Shown here one piece after another: positions 8,602 to 17,393 of a stretch of 64,000 nucleotides of DNA; position 1 is the first letter of the stretch; each line of letters opens with the position of its first letter. The notes beneath the pieces were generated by a model, which saw nothing but the letters and a program-made list of their open reading frames with translations, was not told the DNA's origin and ran no database searches. The stretch lies in NCBI GenBank assembly GCA_016931535.1, contig JAFGEP010000019.1, forward strand, positions 49,904 to 113,903, given 5' to 3'. The DNA comes from Bradymonadales bacterium (lineage in GTDB: Bacteria > Myxococcota_A > Bradymonadia > JAFGEP01). A program made the position numbers and the translations under genes.

Positions 8602-9555
8602 TCAGGACTTGCCGGTGCCATCGTCACCAGGCTCGGGGTGGGCATCCACTGCCCGGGCCACTTGCATCCCCATGCGGATCGACGTCTCCAGCCCCTGGCG
8701 GCTGTTGTCGACCAGGTCCGGGTCGAATTGGACCCGTCCCGGCTCTACGGCCACCAGGTAGGCTGAGCCGCCGTAGCAGAAGTAGCCCTGCTCCGCGCCT
8801 TTCTGGACCCGTCCGGGGATGTAGGTTTCGACCACGCCGCCGATGGCGATGGCGCCAACCGCCACCAGCAGGAGATCGCCAAAGTGGTCGCTGCGAAGCA
8901 GGACCAGGTCGCGGCGGTTGGTGCAGAAAAGCCCGGGATCTCTGATCTGGGCCGGTGGGCTGACCGAGTCGAGCAATCCCTCGATATGGAGGTGTGGCTC
9001 GGCCATGCCCTCCGCGGGAAAGTGAAATCGGTGGTAGTCGGGAGGGGTGAGCCGGAACAGGGCCAGCTCCCCGCCAGCGTAGCGCTGCGCCAGCGCCTTG
9101 TCGCGTACCAGGTCGGCGAGATCGAAATGTCCCCCCTTGATCGGGATGCGGCGTCCGTCGAAGCTCGGGAAGACGAGGACCTTGCCGTCAGCCGGAGAGA
9201 CCAGCGCCGCCGGGTCGGATTCGATCGGCCGCACACCGGGACGCAATTTGCGCGTGAAGATCTCGTTGAGGGTTCGATACTGATCCCAGGGATATTCCGC
9301 CTCCTCGGCCTCGATTCCCCAGCGGTCGATGAACTCCCCGATCTGCTCCCGGCTGGCAGGCCGATCGAAGCGGAGGGCGATCAGCTTGCTGACGAAGCGG
9401 CGGCGAAGCAGTCTGCGCAGCATCCAGGAAAGAGGCCCGGGTCCATAGATCAGGCCCAACGTGGAGCTGTCAGCCCGCGATTCCACCTCGATGCGGCCGG
9501 TAGTGCGGTCTACGTACCGAACTGGTGTGTCGGGGGCTTTCTTCTTCCCGATCAT
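8602..9555 (-). CDS. psd: Phosphatidylserine decarboxylase proenzyme
   Basis: The 317-residue proenzyme converts phosphatidylserine to phosphatidylethanolamine. Self-cleavage at YGGSAYL, before S264, would generate the pyruvoyl group. The canonical motif is GST; here Ala follows Ser, a mild variation. The Asp of SPADGK (D123) and His of HRFHFP (H178) complete the processing triad, and EPGRVQFDPDL is the usual sequence after the cleavage site. It is the first gene of the psd-cdsA-pssA operon. ATG at 9555 follows a GAGGGAG element at rather long spacing. Confidence 0.93.
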   Translation of the reverse strand: MIGKKKAPDTPVRYVDRTTGRIEVESRADSSTLGLIYGPGPLSWMLRRLLRRRFVSKLIALRFDRPASREQIGEFIDRWGIEAEEAEYPWDQYRTLNEIFTRKLRPGVRPIESDPAALVSPADGKVLVFPSFDGRRIPIKGGHFDLADLVRDKALAQRYAGGELALFRLTPPDYHRFHFPAEGMAEPHLHIEGLLDSVSPPAQIRDPGLFCTNRRDLVLLRSDHFGDLLLVAVGAIAIGGVVETYIPGRVQKGAEQGYFCYGGSAYLVAVEPGRVQFDPDLVDNSRQGLETSIRMGMQVARAVDAHPEPGDDGTGKS

Positions 9556-9937
9556 CTGATGATTCTACTCCCTCAAGCGACCCACATTTGCCGGAATGTT
9601 CCGTCCATCATGCGGCCGGTGGCTCCAAAAGGCCTCGCAACCGACCGACATCATAACGGCCATCGTTCCCATGTTCCAGACGGTCAAGATGTCCTGCCCT
9701 TCTGAGAGGAGATCCACGGTGGATACCCCAACAGGATCACTATAATTTTACACCAAAACTATCAAGACGTTGGTTTGGGCAGGGTGATCAAATAGGGGCG
9801 ACGCCAGAACTATCCACTATTGGGGGGCTCACTGCACGACGACAGCGGCAGGTTCTTCGCCCCACCTTCAAACGGGAAGGAGGGCGTGGTAGAAGTACGC
9901 CGGTTTGGATCCGGGGAGTTTGGAAGGATAACGCTTC
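9556..9937. other. Divergent intergenic region between psd and the ZIP gene
   Basis: A 382-base stretch between divergently transcribed genes, so both promoters should lie here. A perfect TATAAT at 9741-9746 in a locally AT-richer patch is the best -10 candidate for the plus strand, but I see no good -35 element 16-18 bases upstream. No supported gene or strong hairpin was found. Confidence 0.4.
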
Positions 9938-10678
9938 ATGACCCTCATCTATGTGATCGTGTTCGCCCTTTTGGGGGGCATCGGTTCGTTGCTACTGGCG
10001 AGCAGTGTGTTGCTGGTCAAGCCCCCGACCATGGAGCGGTGGCTGCCGGTCCTGATCAGCTTCTCCACAGGAACGCTTTTGGGGGCGGCCTTTCTGGGCA
10101 TGATCCCGCATGCCGCCGAGCAGCTGCCGGTCACCACGGTGATCCAGTGGGTGCTGGTGGGGGTGGTGGTGTTCTATGTCCTGGAGAAGCTGTTGGTGTG
10201 GCGTCATTGCCACAAGCATGGATGCGAGGTGCATGCCAGTGCAGGAGCCCTGATGATCGTGGGCGATTCGGTTCACAACTTCGTGGATGGGATCGTCATC
10301 GCCGCCGCATTTTTGGAGTCTACTCCCCTGGGCGTCGCCGCGGCCATCTCAACGATATTCCACGAGATTCCCCAGGAGCTGGGCGAGTTTTTGATCCTGC
10401 TCAAGAGCGGTTTTTCGCGTCGAAGAGCGTTGCTGCTCAACGCCGGTTCCAGCCTGGCCACGCTGGTCGGCGCCCTGTTGGCCTACTTTTTGTTCTCGCA
10501 GGCCCAGGCCCTGGGCTCCTACATGCTGGCTTTCGCAGCCGCCAGCTTCCTGTACGTGGCCCTGGCCGACCTGATCCCGTCTCGCCGCGGCAAGATGAGC
10601 CTGCAGGCTTCCCTGTTGGAGCTGCTGCTGGTTCTGGCTGGTATCGCCGTCATCCTGCTGGTCATGCATGGGCACTGA
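9938..10678 (+). CDS. ZIP-family divalent metal transporter
   Basis: A 246-residue membrane protein with about eight helices and the two ZIP metal-site motifs: HNFVDG (113-118) in TM4 and HEIPQELGE (142-150) in TM5. A His/Cys-rich loop, WRHCHKHGCEVHA (89-101), sits between TM3 and TM4 as in many ZIP proteins. These proteins import zinc, iron or manganese; the metal cannot be told from sequence. ATG at 9938 follows GGAAGG-type purines. The end overlaps the next gene by 11 bases, so the two are probably co-transcribed. Confidence 0.9.
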   Translation: MTLIYVIVFALLGGIGSLLLASSVLLVKPPTMERWLPVLISFSTGTLLGAAFLGMIPHAAEQLPVTTVIQWVLVGVVVFYVLEKLLVWRHCHKHGCEVHASAGALMIVGDSVHNFVDGIVIAAAFLESTPLGVAAAISTIFHEIPQELGEFLILLKSGFSRRRALLLNAGSSLATLVGALLAYFLFSQAQALGSYMLAFAAASFLYVALADLIPSRRGKMSLQASLLELLLVLAGIAVILLVMHGH

Positions 10679-11423
10679 CGTGCCAAAGGGGATCGAGCGG
10701 ACCATGGCCGTAGCCATCCTGGGCGGAGATGCCAACTGGATCGCCGTGGACAAGCCGGCGGGCATGGTGGTCATCCCCGCCCGAGGCGAGCCGCCGGAGG
10801 CTTGCCTGGCAAGGACACTGGAGCGCGAGCTCGATCGCAGGCTATGGGTGGTCCATCGTATCGACCGGGACACCTCCGGTGTGGTGTTGTTCGCTACAAA
10901 CAGTCAGGCGCACCGGTTCCTCTCCATGGCCTTCGAGCAGGGCAAGGTTGACAAGACCTACCTGGCCTTCACGAGGGGTGCTCCCCCCAAAAAGAGGGGC
11001 CGCATCGATGTTCCGCTGCACCCCGCCCGCAAGGGGAAGATGCGACCTGCGGGCCCGGCGGAGCAGGGGGCGTTGAAAGCCGTCACCGAGTACGAGCTCC
11101 TCCATACCTGGAGCTTGCCCTCTGGCGACATCGCGCTGGTCGAGCTTCACCCTCGCACCGGAAGGCATCACCAGATCCGCGTTCACCTGAGATCGATCGG
11201 CATTCCCCTGCTGGTCGATCCCGCCTATGGCCGGACCGACCAGGTCACACAGACCGAGCTTGGAGGATCGGAGGAGGCGGTGATCTGCTCGCGCACGACC
11301 CTGCACGCCAGCCTGGTCGAGTTCCGGTCGCCTACCACGGGGGAGCCTGTGCTTGTGCGCTCTCCCCTTCCTTCCGATCTCTGCCGCCTGAGAGCGGTCC
11401 TGGATCGAACCGCTACCCGTTGA
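10668..11423 (+). CDS. RluA-family RNA pseudouridine synthase
   Basis: Up to 251 residues. The catalytic block VHRIDRDTSGVVLFA holds D66 in the family's HRLDxxTSG motif; WIAVDKPAGMVV, DKTYLAF and RTGRHHQIRVHL are further RluA landmarks. It isomerises uridine to pseudouridine in rRNA or tRNA; the target is unknown. No S4 domain precedes the catalytic core, as in RluA and TruC types. The ATG at 10668 overlaps the ZIP gene; an in-frame ATG at 10704 gives a 239-residue protein and is also possible. Confidence 0.88.
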   Translation: MGTDVPKGIERTMAVAILGGDANWIAVDKPAGMVVIPARGEPPEACLARTLERELDRRLWVVHRIDRDTSGVVLFATNSQAHRFLSMAFEQGKVDKTYLAFTRGAPPKKRGRIDVPLHPARKGKMRPAGPAEQGALKAVTEYELLHTWSLPSGDIALVELHPRTGRHHQIRVHLRSIGIPLLVDPAYGRTDQVTQTELGGSEEAVICSRTTLHASLVEFRSPTTGEPVLVRSPLPSDLCRLRAVLDRTATR

Positions 11424-11588
11424 CCGTGCGGTTCCGTGACCGGGCGGCCCGAGCCTCCATCTCGGCCTTCTCGGCCAGGGCCCACTACACGTTGACCGTG
11501 CGGTTCCGTGACCGGGCGGCCCGAGCCTCCATCTCGGCCTTCTCGGCCAGGGCCCACTACCCGTTGACCGTGCGGTTCCGTGACCGGG
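11413..11588. repeat. 72-bp direct tandem repeat, about 2.4 copies
   Basis: Near-identical units begin at 11413, 11485 and 11557; the third stops matching near 11588. The first two differ at about one base. The array begins in the last codons of the pseudouridine synthase gene and ends 13 bases before the stop of the convergent arginase-like gene. The unit length is 24 codons, and the minus frame stays open through the array beyond the arginase-like stop only in another frame, so it is not clearly coding. Confidence 0.9.
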
Positions 11589-11601
11589 TGGGTGCCCGGA
11601 T

Positions 11602-12480
11602 CTATCTCACCCTCACCGCTTCCAGCAGTGCCCGGTTCACCTCCATGTGCCTGTCGATGGCTTCTCGTTGTGCCGGATCGAGTAGGTCCAGCGGGCCGCA
11701 GGAGAGATCTCCGCAGATGTCCATTCCGGCCAGCGGTCGTCGGGACACGAGCAGGGTCACCGCAGCCACCAGCTCGGCGGTCGTCATCTGCCCTTGAGAC
11801 CAGGTGGTCGTCACCTGGTCTGCAGCCAGGACGTCCTTGTCGACACTGATGTAGATGGCGCCAGGCGGGAGCCGGTCGAGGAGGTCGCCGATCGCCTTGT
11901 CGATCCCCTGAGGACGTATGGCACCAAGCACTGTCAGGGCCTTCTGGGCGTCCCGTGGGCAGGCTGCCAAGTGGTGGTCGATCGGGTCGACGGGCAGGTA
12001 CAGGATCCTGGCCAGTCGCGCGGGCTCGACCTCCATCAGGGACTCGAAGGCCGTCCCTACCAGGGCGACCTGCATCAGGTGCGGCAGGTCGTCCACCGCC
12101 GAGCTCAGCCAGGAGCCGCAACCGAGAAGCTGGCCGAAAAAGGGAGGCGGCAAGAGCTCCGGGTGGTTGTCGAACAGCAGGAGCGAAAAGGGGGTATCGA
12201 TCCGTTCCAGCAGGAGCCGGGTGATGTGGTGGTAGTCGCCCGAACCCAAGAACACGACGGAACCCGTCGTCCGCCGGCAAAGCCGCTCGCGCAGGAGATC
12301 CAGGGTCTGTGGCTCACTGGCTCGACGGCACCCCGGCACGTCCTCGAGCCGGATGACCTCGGCCTCATCCGACAGGCAGCGGAGACGTTCGCTCCAGCTC
12401 GGTTCGAAGTTCAGGATGGTCACCTTACGGTGGTGGGACCCTTCCGAGTGGGTGGGTTGCTGGTGTTCCGGATCCGGCAT
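11602..12480 (-). CDS. Arginase/agmatinase-fold (ureohydrolase-like) protein
   Basis: A 292-residue protein with an ureohydrolase metal-site pattern: GSGDYHH (H84 or H85), LLFDNHPE (D104, H106, E108) and SVDKDVL (D214, D216). These match, in order, the GGDH, DAHxD and SxDxD sites that bind two manganese ions in arginases. DNHPE instead of DAHxD, and the absence of a proline-rich continuation after SVDKD, set it apart from true arginase or agmatinase, so the substrate is likely not arginine or agmatine. ATG at 12480 has no strong ribosome site. It ends facing the pseudouridine synthase gene across the 72-bp repeat. Confidence 0.75.
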   Translation of the reverse strand: MPDPEHQQPTHSEGSHHRKVTILNFEPSWSERLRCLSDEAEVIRLEDVPGCRRASEPQTLDLLRERLCRRTTGSVVFLGSGDYHHITRLLLERIDTPFSLLLFDNHPELLPPPFFGQLLGCGSWLSSAVDDLPHLMQVALVGTAFESLMEVEPARLARILYLPVDPIDHHLAACPRDAQKALTVLGAIRPQGIDKAIGDLLDRLPPGAIYISVDKDVLAADQVTTTWSQGQMTTAELVAAVTLLVSRRPLAGMDICGDLSCGPLDLLDPAQREAIDRHMEVNRALLEAVRVR

Positions 12481-12725
12481 GAGGGATGGGTACGGTGGCC
12501 GGAGGTGGTTGTCAATGCCGCTCGGGAAGCGCCGTTGTCGATTGCCACCCGGCGACACCCTTCGTATGATCGGGCGCCTGCTTTGGCCTGACAGGCAGGA
12601 GCGTCTGGTGAGCCGTTTTCTGTTCTCGGTATGCCAGGTTGGCGCGGAGTCTGCAGTCAAGAAGGAGATCTGTTTGTTCGGGCTCACCGCGCGAGGGATG
12701 GCGAGGAAGACGAGTCGGTAAAAGC

Positions 12726-13937
12726 TCACCCGACCCAGATCAGCCACAGCGCTCCCAGTAGGGTAGTCACCAGGGAAAGGGGGAGCCCCAGGCGCAGGTA
12801 CTGCCAGAAGCCCATGCCGCCGACCGCCTTGCCTTTCTGGGCCACGATGATATTGGCCACCGACCCGAGCAAGGTCAGATTTCCGGCGAAGGTGGAGGCC
12901 ATGGCCAGCATCTCCCAGCCGAGCCTGGGGTCGGGGAGGGTGGCCATCTGGTCGCGCACCACCAGGATGAAGGGCACATTGGAGACGATGTTGGACCCCA
13001 GCAGGAAAATGGCGGCGACCCGCAGCCAGCCCCAGGTCCCTTCCCCCTGCCAGAGCGGGAACCGTTGGAAGAGCCAGGCAGGGGCTCCGCTGTTGGCGAA
13101 CCCTTCGACCACGATGAAGAGAGCGGCGAAGAACAGGAGAATGGACCAGTCGATCCGGCTCCAGATCTCGTCGGGAGAGCGCCGATGAGCGAGCAGCAGG
13201 GCGGTGCAGCCGCCGGCTGCGGTCCAGGCGAGGTCGGTGCCCAGGGTGTACAGGACCGCCACCCCTCCGATGACCGCCAGGGTGGTAGCAGAGCGAGAGG
13301 TCAGCACATCCGGCGATGGGGAGGTTCTCAGTTTGCCGTGGAGCTCCTTGCGGAAGAGGATCCACAGCAGCCCATGGTTGATGGCCAATCCGATTGCGGC
13401 GACCGGCGCGGCGAGCAGCAGGTGATCCAGGTAGGAGAGGTCGCCCAGAATGCCGCACAGCATATTCTGCGGGTTGCCGACCAGGGTGGCCACGCTGCCG
13501 GTATTGGCAGAGGTGGCCAGGGCCAGGAGAAAAGGCAGGGGCGGCAGGCGATACCGCTTGATGAGGATCACGACCAGGGGGGCACCCAGCACACAGACCG
13601 CATCATTGGTGATGAGCGCCGATAGCGTGCCGCTGGCCCATACCAAACCGCCCAACAACCTGGCGGGTGTCCGGGCCCAGTGGGCCAGCGCCAGTCCCGC
13701 CCGATCGAAGAAGCCATCCACCCCCAGAAAGGCCCCCATGCCCATCATGCCGAACAAGAGCAGCAGGGTGCGCCCGTCCACCGCGGCGATGGCCTGCTCT
13801 GGAGTCACCAGCCCGACGAGGACGCAGGCCACCGCTCCCGCCAGGGCTCCAGTTGGCCGGTCGATCTTCAGCCAACCCAGCCTTCGGGCGGAAACCAGCA
13901 CGTAGGTGACGAAAAAAACCAGGATACCGAGCCACAT
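12726..13937 (-). CDS. SLC13/ArsB-superfamily anion transporter
   Basis: A 403-residue membrane protein of about 10-12 helices. LITNDAVCVLGAP, the hairpin LVGNPQNM and the second-half repeat NLTLLGSVANIIVAQ are the internally repeated substrate-site segments of the ArsB/NhaD/DASS group. It probably moves an anion such as a dicarboxylate, arsenite or silicate by proton or sodium coupling; the substrate is not evident and no ars or citrate gene lies nearby. Transcribed toward the arginase-like gene with a 245-base gap. Confidence 0.85.
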   Translation of the reverse strand: MWLGILVFFVTYVLVSARRLGWLKIDRPTGALAGAVACVLVGLVTPEQAIAAVDGRTLLLLFGMMGMGAFLGVDGFFDRAGLALAHWARTPARLLGGLVWASGTLSALITNDAVCVLGAPLVVILIKRYRLPPLPFLLALATSANTGSVATLVGNPQNMLCGILGDLSYLDHLLLAAPVAAIGLAINHGLLWILFRKELHGKLRTSPSPDVLTSRSATTLAVIGGVAVLYTLGTDLAWTAAGGCTALLLAHRRSPDEIWSRIDWSILLFFAALFIVVEGFANSGAPAWLFQRFPLWQGEGTWGWLRVAAIFLLGSNIVSNVPFILVVRDQMATLPDPRLGWEMLAMASTFAGNLTLLGSVANIIVAQKGKAVGGMGFWQYLRLGLPLSLVTTLLGALWLIWVG

Positions 13938-14489
13938 CCCCTACCCCCGCGCCCCACGCTTCAAACGGCCTCTCTGGTCCTGACCCTCACGGTGTCGAGA
14001 CGCGCATCCCGACGGATCTGCGCCTGGCCCCTGCAAAGCTATTGTGCACTGTCCACCTCCGTTCTCCAGGCGTCAACGGGGTAGCAAGACCGGCCTCGCT
14101 TCTGCTCGAAGCCCGGCCTCCCACAAAAAACCGGCAACGGATGCGACAAACCGCCGAAGACTCCCTCGTTCGACAGGAGGTGGTGGTCATGAGCGAACTC
14201 CATGGGAAGAGCGGAAAGGAAGGGGACGGTCTGCCTGGTTGCCGGGTTCCCCGGCTGGCAAGAGTGCACTCGGGTAGCGGACGCATGGCGAAAGACGGGG
14301 GAGGGGTGCAGACAGGACCGCAAGACCCCGATGGTCGGGCCAGCCGGAGCGCCGAGCAGGGCGGTTTGCCTGTGGACCGTGGCAGATTCGACGTGGACAG
14401 CTACCTGGTCGAGGCGATCAGGCAGCTGGGGTGGCCATGACCGTATCGGCTCGCAGCAGCGAAATCGGTCGCCCAGCTTCCTGCCGGGG
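13938..14489. other. Intergenic region, one weak small reading frame
   Basis: 552 bases between the transporter start and the 3' end of the HEAT protein gene, both on the minus strand. Apart from the small plus-strand frame at 14189, I see no supported gene, repeat or RNA signature. Confidence 0.4.
14189..14440 (+). CDS. Possible small protein, unknown
   Basis: An 83-codon frame whose ATG is preceded by AGGAGGTGGTGGTC, one of the cleaner ribosome sites in the window. The product is hydrophilic and Gly/Arg-rich, ending RGRFDVDSYLVEAIRQLGW, which looks like a short amphipathic helix. No family is recognised and codon bias is not clearly coding. It lies alone, opposite to its neighbours. It may be a chance frame. 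Confidence 0.35.
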   Translation: MSELHGKSGKEGDGLPGCRVPRLARVHSGSGRMAKDGGGVQTGPQDPDGRASRSAEQGGLPVDRGRFDVDSYLVEAIRQLGWP

Positions 14490-16337
14490 CTAGTGGAGCT
14501 TCTCGGACTTTTTCTGCTTCCACCAGAATCGTACGACCGGGTCCGGATCGGTCTCCAGATCGGCGGCGGTGGTGAGGGCCTGGGAGCCGCCCAGCGCGAC
14601 GCAGGCCTCCAGGGCCCGGAAGCGGAGCAGAGGATGCCGATCGTTGAGGAACTGCTCGATCACCGACAGATATTGGCTTGCCTCTCGAGCCATCAGCGCC
14701 GCCATGGCCACCTGGGCCACCGCGACGCTCGGCACGGCCCAGCCGTCCCGTTCCAGCCGGCGCATCCCTTCATGGAGCGGTGGCGGAAGGAGGTGTCGGA
14801 TGCTCTCGCCGGTCGTCACCAGCTGCCCGATCAAGCTGGAGCGGCCGAACAGGGGGTCGTTCTGTTCCAGGTCATAGGGTGGGATCTTTCCTTGGCGGCG
14901 CAGATGCTCGGTTTCCAGCACGGTGACGATCCAGTCGATCGCCTCCGGATCGGGATGGCGGGCCAACAGCTCGAGCCCGATGATGACCACTCCGGCGCAG
15001 CCGTCGTTGACCAACACTTCGCAGGCCGCAAGCGGGATGGGGCTCCAGAGCTGGCGCAGAGAGCGGGCCACCTGCGTGCGTTCGATCGGATTGTCGAAGC
15101 GGGTCAGCACCACCTCCAGGGTGGTGCCCAGCTCGGATCCGCGCAGTCGGATCAGCGAGGTGGCAGCGGTGATGGCCACCAGGGGATCGGAGTCTCTGAT
15201 GCGCTGCATCAGCGGAGGGATGGCCGCGGCAGCGCCCAGGGCGCCTGCCATGTCACAAAAGGCCCTGGCCCGGACCGGATCCTGCTCCCGTTCCACGAAA
15301 TAGGCCAACTCGTCCCGCTCTGACTGTGGAAAGCGCGCCACTCCGTCGCGGACGAGCGCCTGCCGCTTGGAGTCGAAGTAGGCTGCCGCCATCTCGCGCA
15401 GACCGGTGACCATTCCCAGGATGGTCATGTAGCAGGCGGCCGCCAGGCGGTGAGGAGAATCGGGGGAGACCAGCTCGGCGCGCAAGCGCTGGAAGCCGTC
15501 AAGATCCTTGTGGCTGGCCAGCACCCAGGCGGCTGCCAGCTGAGTTGGGGTGTCTTCGAACTGCAGTGCGGTCCGCAGGCACTGGTCAACCTCCCACAAG
15601 GCGAACGGCTCCAGCGCTTCGATGGCTCTCAGGCGGAGCACCGGGTCGGGGTCCCCGATCAGATCGATCAACTGCTGGATCGCCAAGGGCCCCACCTGGT
15701 TCAACCCCGCCTTCACCCCCAGCAGGATCTCGTGGGGCAAGGAGGGCATCCTGAGCAGCTTCATCAGGGGCCCCACCGCCCGTTTCGGGTCTACCTCGGC
15801 CAGGGCCAGGGCCGCCCATCTGCGCACCCGCGGGTCCCGGTCGCGAGCCAACCGCTCCACCAGATGGGGGTAGGCCAAGGTTTCGCCGATCTGCCCGAGG
15901 GCTGCCGCGGCGTTCCAGCGCACGGCGGCATGTTCGGATTGCAGGCGGGGGAAAAGCACCTCCTTCAGCCCGGGGGGGTTCGCCTCGGCCAGTGCGTTGA
16001 TCGCCATCAGCTGGACGGTGAGATCCGGGTCATCCAGGCACCGCAGCAGAGAGGGGGCCGCCTGGTGGGAGGGCGCGTACTGGAGAAGAAGAACATACCC
16101 CAGGCGTTGACGGTGAGTGCACTCCAACAGTAGTGGTGCCACCGTCTGAGCGACCAGATCCCAGATCTCCTGGATCCCGGGGAAGGTGTCCACCTTGTAG
16201 CGGTTAACCTGCCAGGGACGGCTCCAGGCGTGCTCCTCCGGGTCGGTCAAGAGCAGTTTCACCTGTTCGATGGCTTTGACCTGGGCGAGATCCGCGAGGA
16301 GGGGGGCGATCGCCTTTTTCAAGCTTTCGGTATCCAC
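14490..16337 (-). CDS. HEAT-repeat protein
   Basis: About 615 residues of tandem helical pairs with HEAT/PBS-type spacing, for instance EHAAVRWNAAAALGQIG, DPRVRRWAALALAEVD and DPDPVLRLRAIEALEPF. Repeats cover roughly residues 80-330 and again 390-610, separated by less regular helices. There is no signal peptide, so it is presumably cytoplasmic and acts by binding proteins. GTG at 16337 (VDTESLKKA) is chosen because the upstream extension is low-quality sequence; no strong ribosome site helps. Confidence 0.8.
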   Translation of the reverse strand: MDTESLKKAIAPLLADLAQVKAIEQVKLLLTDPEEHAWSRPWQVNRYKVDTFPGIQEIWDLVAQTVAPLLLECTHRQRLGYVLLLQYAPSHQAAPSLLRCLDDPDLTVQLMAINALAEANPPGLKEVLFPRLQSEHAAVRWNAAAALGQIGETLAYPHLVERLARDRDPRVRRWAALALAEVDPKRAVGPLMKLLRMPSLPHEILLGVKAGLNQVGPLAIQQLIDLIGDPDPVLRLRAIEALEPFALWEVDQCLRTALQFEDTPTQLAAAWVLASHKDLDGFQRLRAELVSPDSPHRLAAACYMTILGMVTGLREMAAAYFDSKRQALVRDGVARFPQSERDELAYFVEREQDPVRARAFCDMAGALGAAAAIPPLMQRIRDSDPLVAITAATSLIRLRGSELGTTLEVVLTRFDNPIERTQVARSLRQLWSPIPLAACEVLVNDGCAGVVIIGLELLARHPDPEAIDWIVTVLETEHLRRQGKIPPYDLEQNDPLFGRSSLIGQLVTTGESIRHLLPPPLHEGMRRLERDGWAVPSVAVAQVAMAALMAREASQYLSVIEQFLNDRHPLLRFRALEACVALGGSQALTTAADLETDPDPVVRFWWKQKKSEKLH

Positions 16338-16532
16338 TCTGGTTCGGATATCGCCATGGTTCGAGAAGCACGAGGATGCATCTTGGGGACAGTATGCGTC
16401 GGACCGCTTGACGTCAAGACCACCCGAGGGCGCGGGTACCGATGGCTGGGGTGTCAGTGCGTATCGACCCGTTCGGCCTCGACCATCTGCCAAAGCAGGA
16501 TGAGCCGGTACTGGTGGAGGGAATGGATCTCC

Positions 16533-16748
16533 TCAGGTGACCGATGTCTGCGGGATCGTATCCCCGCACTGGTGGGGTGATCGAAGGCCGCCGACCGCGG
16601 GATATTGCGTTGCACCACCGGCGATCTTGCGGATGGCCTTGGGGGCGGCCGGGTCGTTCGTTCCAACAAAAGCAACTGCTGTGGTAGTCTGATCTTCGAC
16701 TTCCAGGGCCGGCGGATTTTGCGGCGCGCCATGGATGTTCTTCGGCAT
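16533..16748 (-). CDS. Possible small protein, unknown
   Basis: A 71-codon frame with ATG preceded by GGAAGG at good spacing. The product MPKNIHGAPQNPPALEVE continues with Thr/Ala/Gly-rich sequence and has no hydrophobic helix and one Cys. Its acidic stretch followed by a Gly/Pro-rich C-terminus could suit a small secreted or modified peptide, but no partner enzyme is adjacent. It points toward the HEAT gene and could be a leader gene for it. Treated as tentative. Confidence 0.35.
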   Translation of the reverse strand: MPKNIHGAPQNPPALEVEDQTTTAVAFVGTNDPAAPKAIRKIAGGATQYPAVGGLRSPHQCGDTIPQTSVT

Positions 16749-16831
16749 GGTGGCCTTCCGGTCTTTTTTGTGAGTCGCCGCCTTTCGAGATGGGCGATCC
16801 TCGCAATTTTCGCATTTGCAGAAAAACCTGC

Positions 16832-16859
16832 TTGACAACCCGTTCTTTGTGAGTACCAT
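16832..16859 (+). promoter_or_regulatory. Sigma-70-like promoter for the phasin-like gene
   Basis: A perfect -35 TTGACA at 16832-16837 and TACCAT at 16854-16859, separated by 16 bases, in an AT-richer patch. The expected start near 16866 leaves a leader of about 30 bases with AGAGAAG before the ATG at 16898. Confidence 0.55.
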
Positions 16860-16897
16860 GTTGCAATGCACAATCGGCAAGCCAAGAGAAGACGAAC

Positions 16898-17212
16898 ATG
16901 AATGCCAAGAGAAAAAGCAACCCTCACGATCAACAGGAGACTGGACAGATGGCCATGCAGGAGATCCCCGATTTTCTCAAGACCGCATTTTGCTTCGAAA
17001 CCTATGCACCGTTTGTTGGGCTGTGGGCGAAGGCCGGTCTATCGGTGCTGGAGCAGCTCGAGCAGCTTCAGAACCAGGCCGCCGACCGCATCAAGCAGGC
17101 GATCGACTACCAGACCAAGGCGACCAAGGAACGTGCCGAGCTGATGGTTTCCATCGGCGTGAGGGTCAACCAGCTCATGCGGGAACAGCTCTCCCGCCTG
17201 GCCACAGCCTGA
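16898..17212 (+). CDS. Phasin-like small protein
   Basis: A 104-residue protein with ATG preceded by AGAGAAGACGA. Residues 40-100 form a long amphipathic helix (LEQLEQLQNQAADRIKQ, then KATKERAELMVSIGVRVN) like phasins or other granule-associated helical proteins. Phasins coat polyhydroxyalkanoate granules. The assignment depends strongly on the PHA-synthase-like gene 182 bases downstream on the same strand. It is shorter than common PhaP phasins, so it could instead be a synthase partner in the manner of PhaE or PhaM. Confidence 0.6.
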   Translation: MNAKRKSNPHDQQETGQMAMQEIPDFLKTAFCFETYAPFVGLWAKAGLSVLEQLEQLQNQAADRIKQAIDYQTKATKERAELMVSIGVRVNQLMREQLSRLATA

Positions 17213-17393
17213 TCGACAGCGGTCAAAAGGGGCAAGCCAGTTTTTCTTTCTCACCCCGGCTGGCGAGAGCGAGAAGGTCGCATGCCCGGCAGGGCTGTCC
17301 GATGGAAAAGCAGACCGCACTGCGGTGCGGAGGGCAGCAGAGCCGGGGGTGGCGGAGCAAACGGCAGAAGAATAGCCGAAGCCCGTCGACCAG

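Larger units (their letters stand above)
16338..16897. other. Divergent region between HEAT gene and phasin-like gene
   Basis: 560 bases holding a promoter candidate for the phasin-like gene and a weak small frame on the minus strand. The part next to the HEAT gene (16338-16530) shows no supported feature. Confidence 0.4.

Noticed and set aside
11413..11588. 72-bp repeat as coding Gly/Arg-rich tandem repeat on the minus strand
   Set aside because: The frame is open but carries no ribosome site or family, and runs antisense to the supported arginase-fold gene in a different frame.
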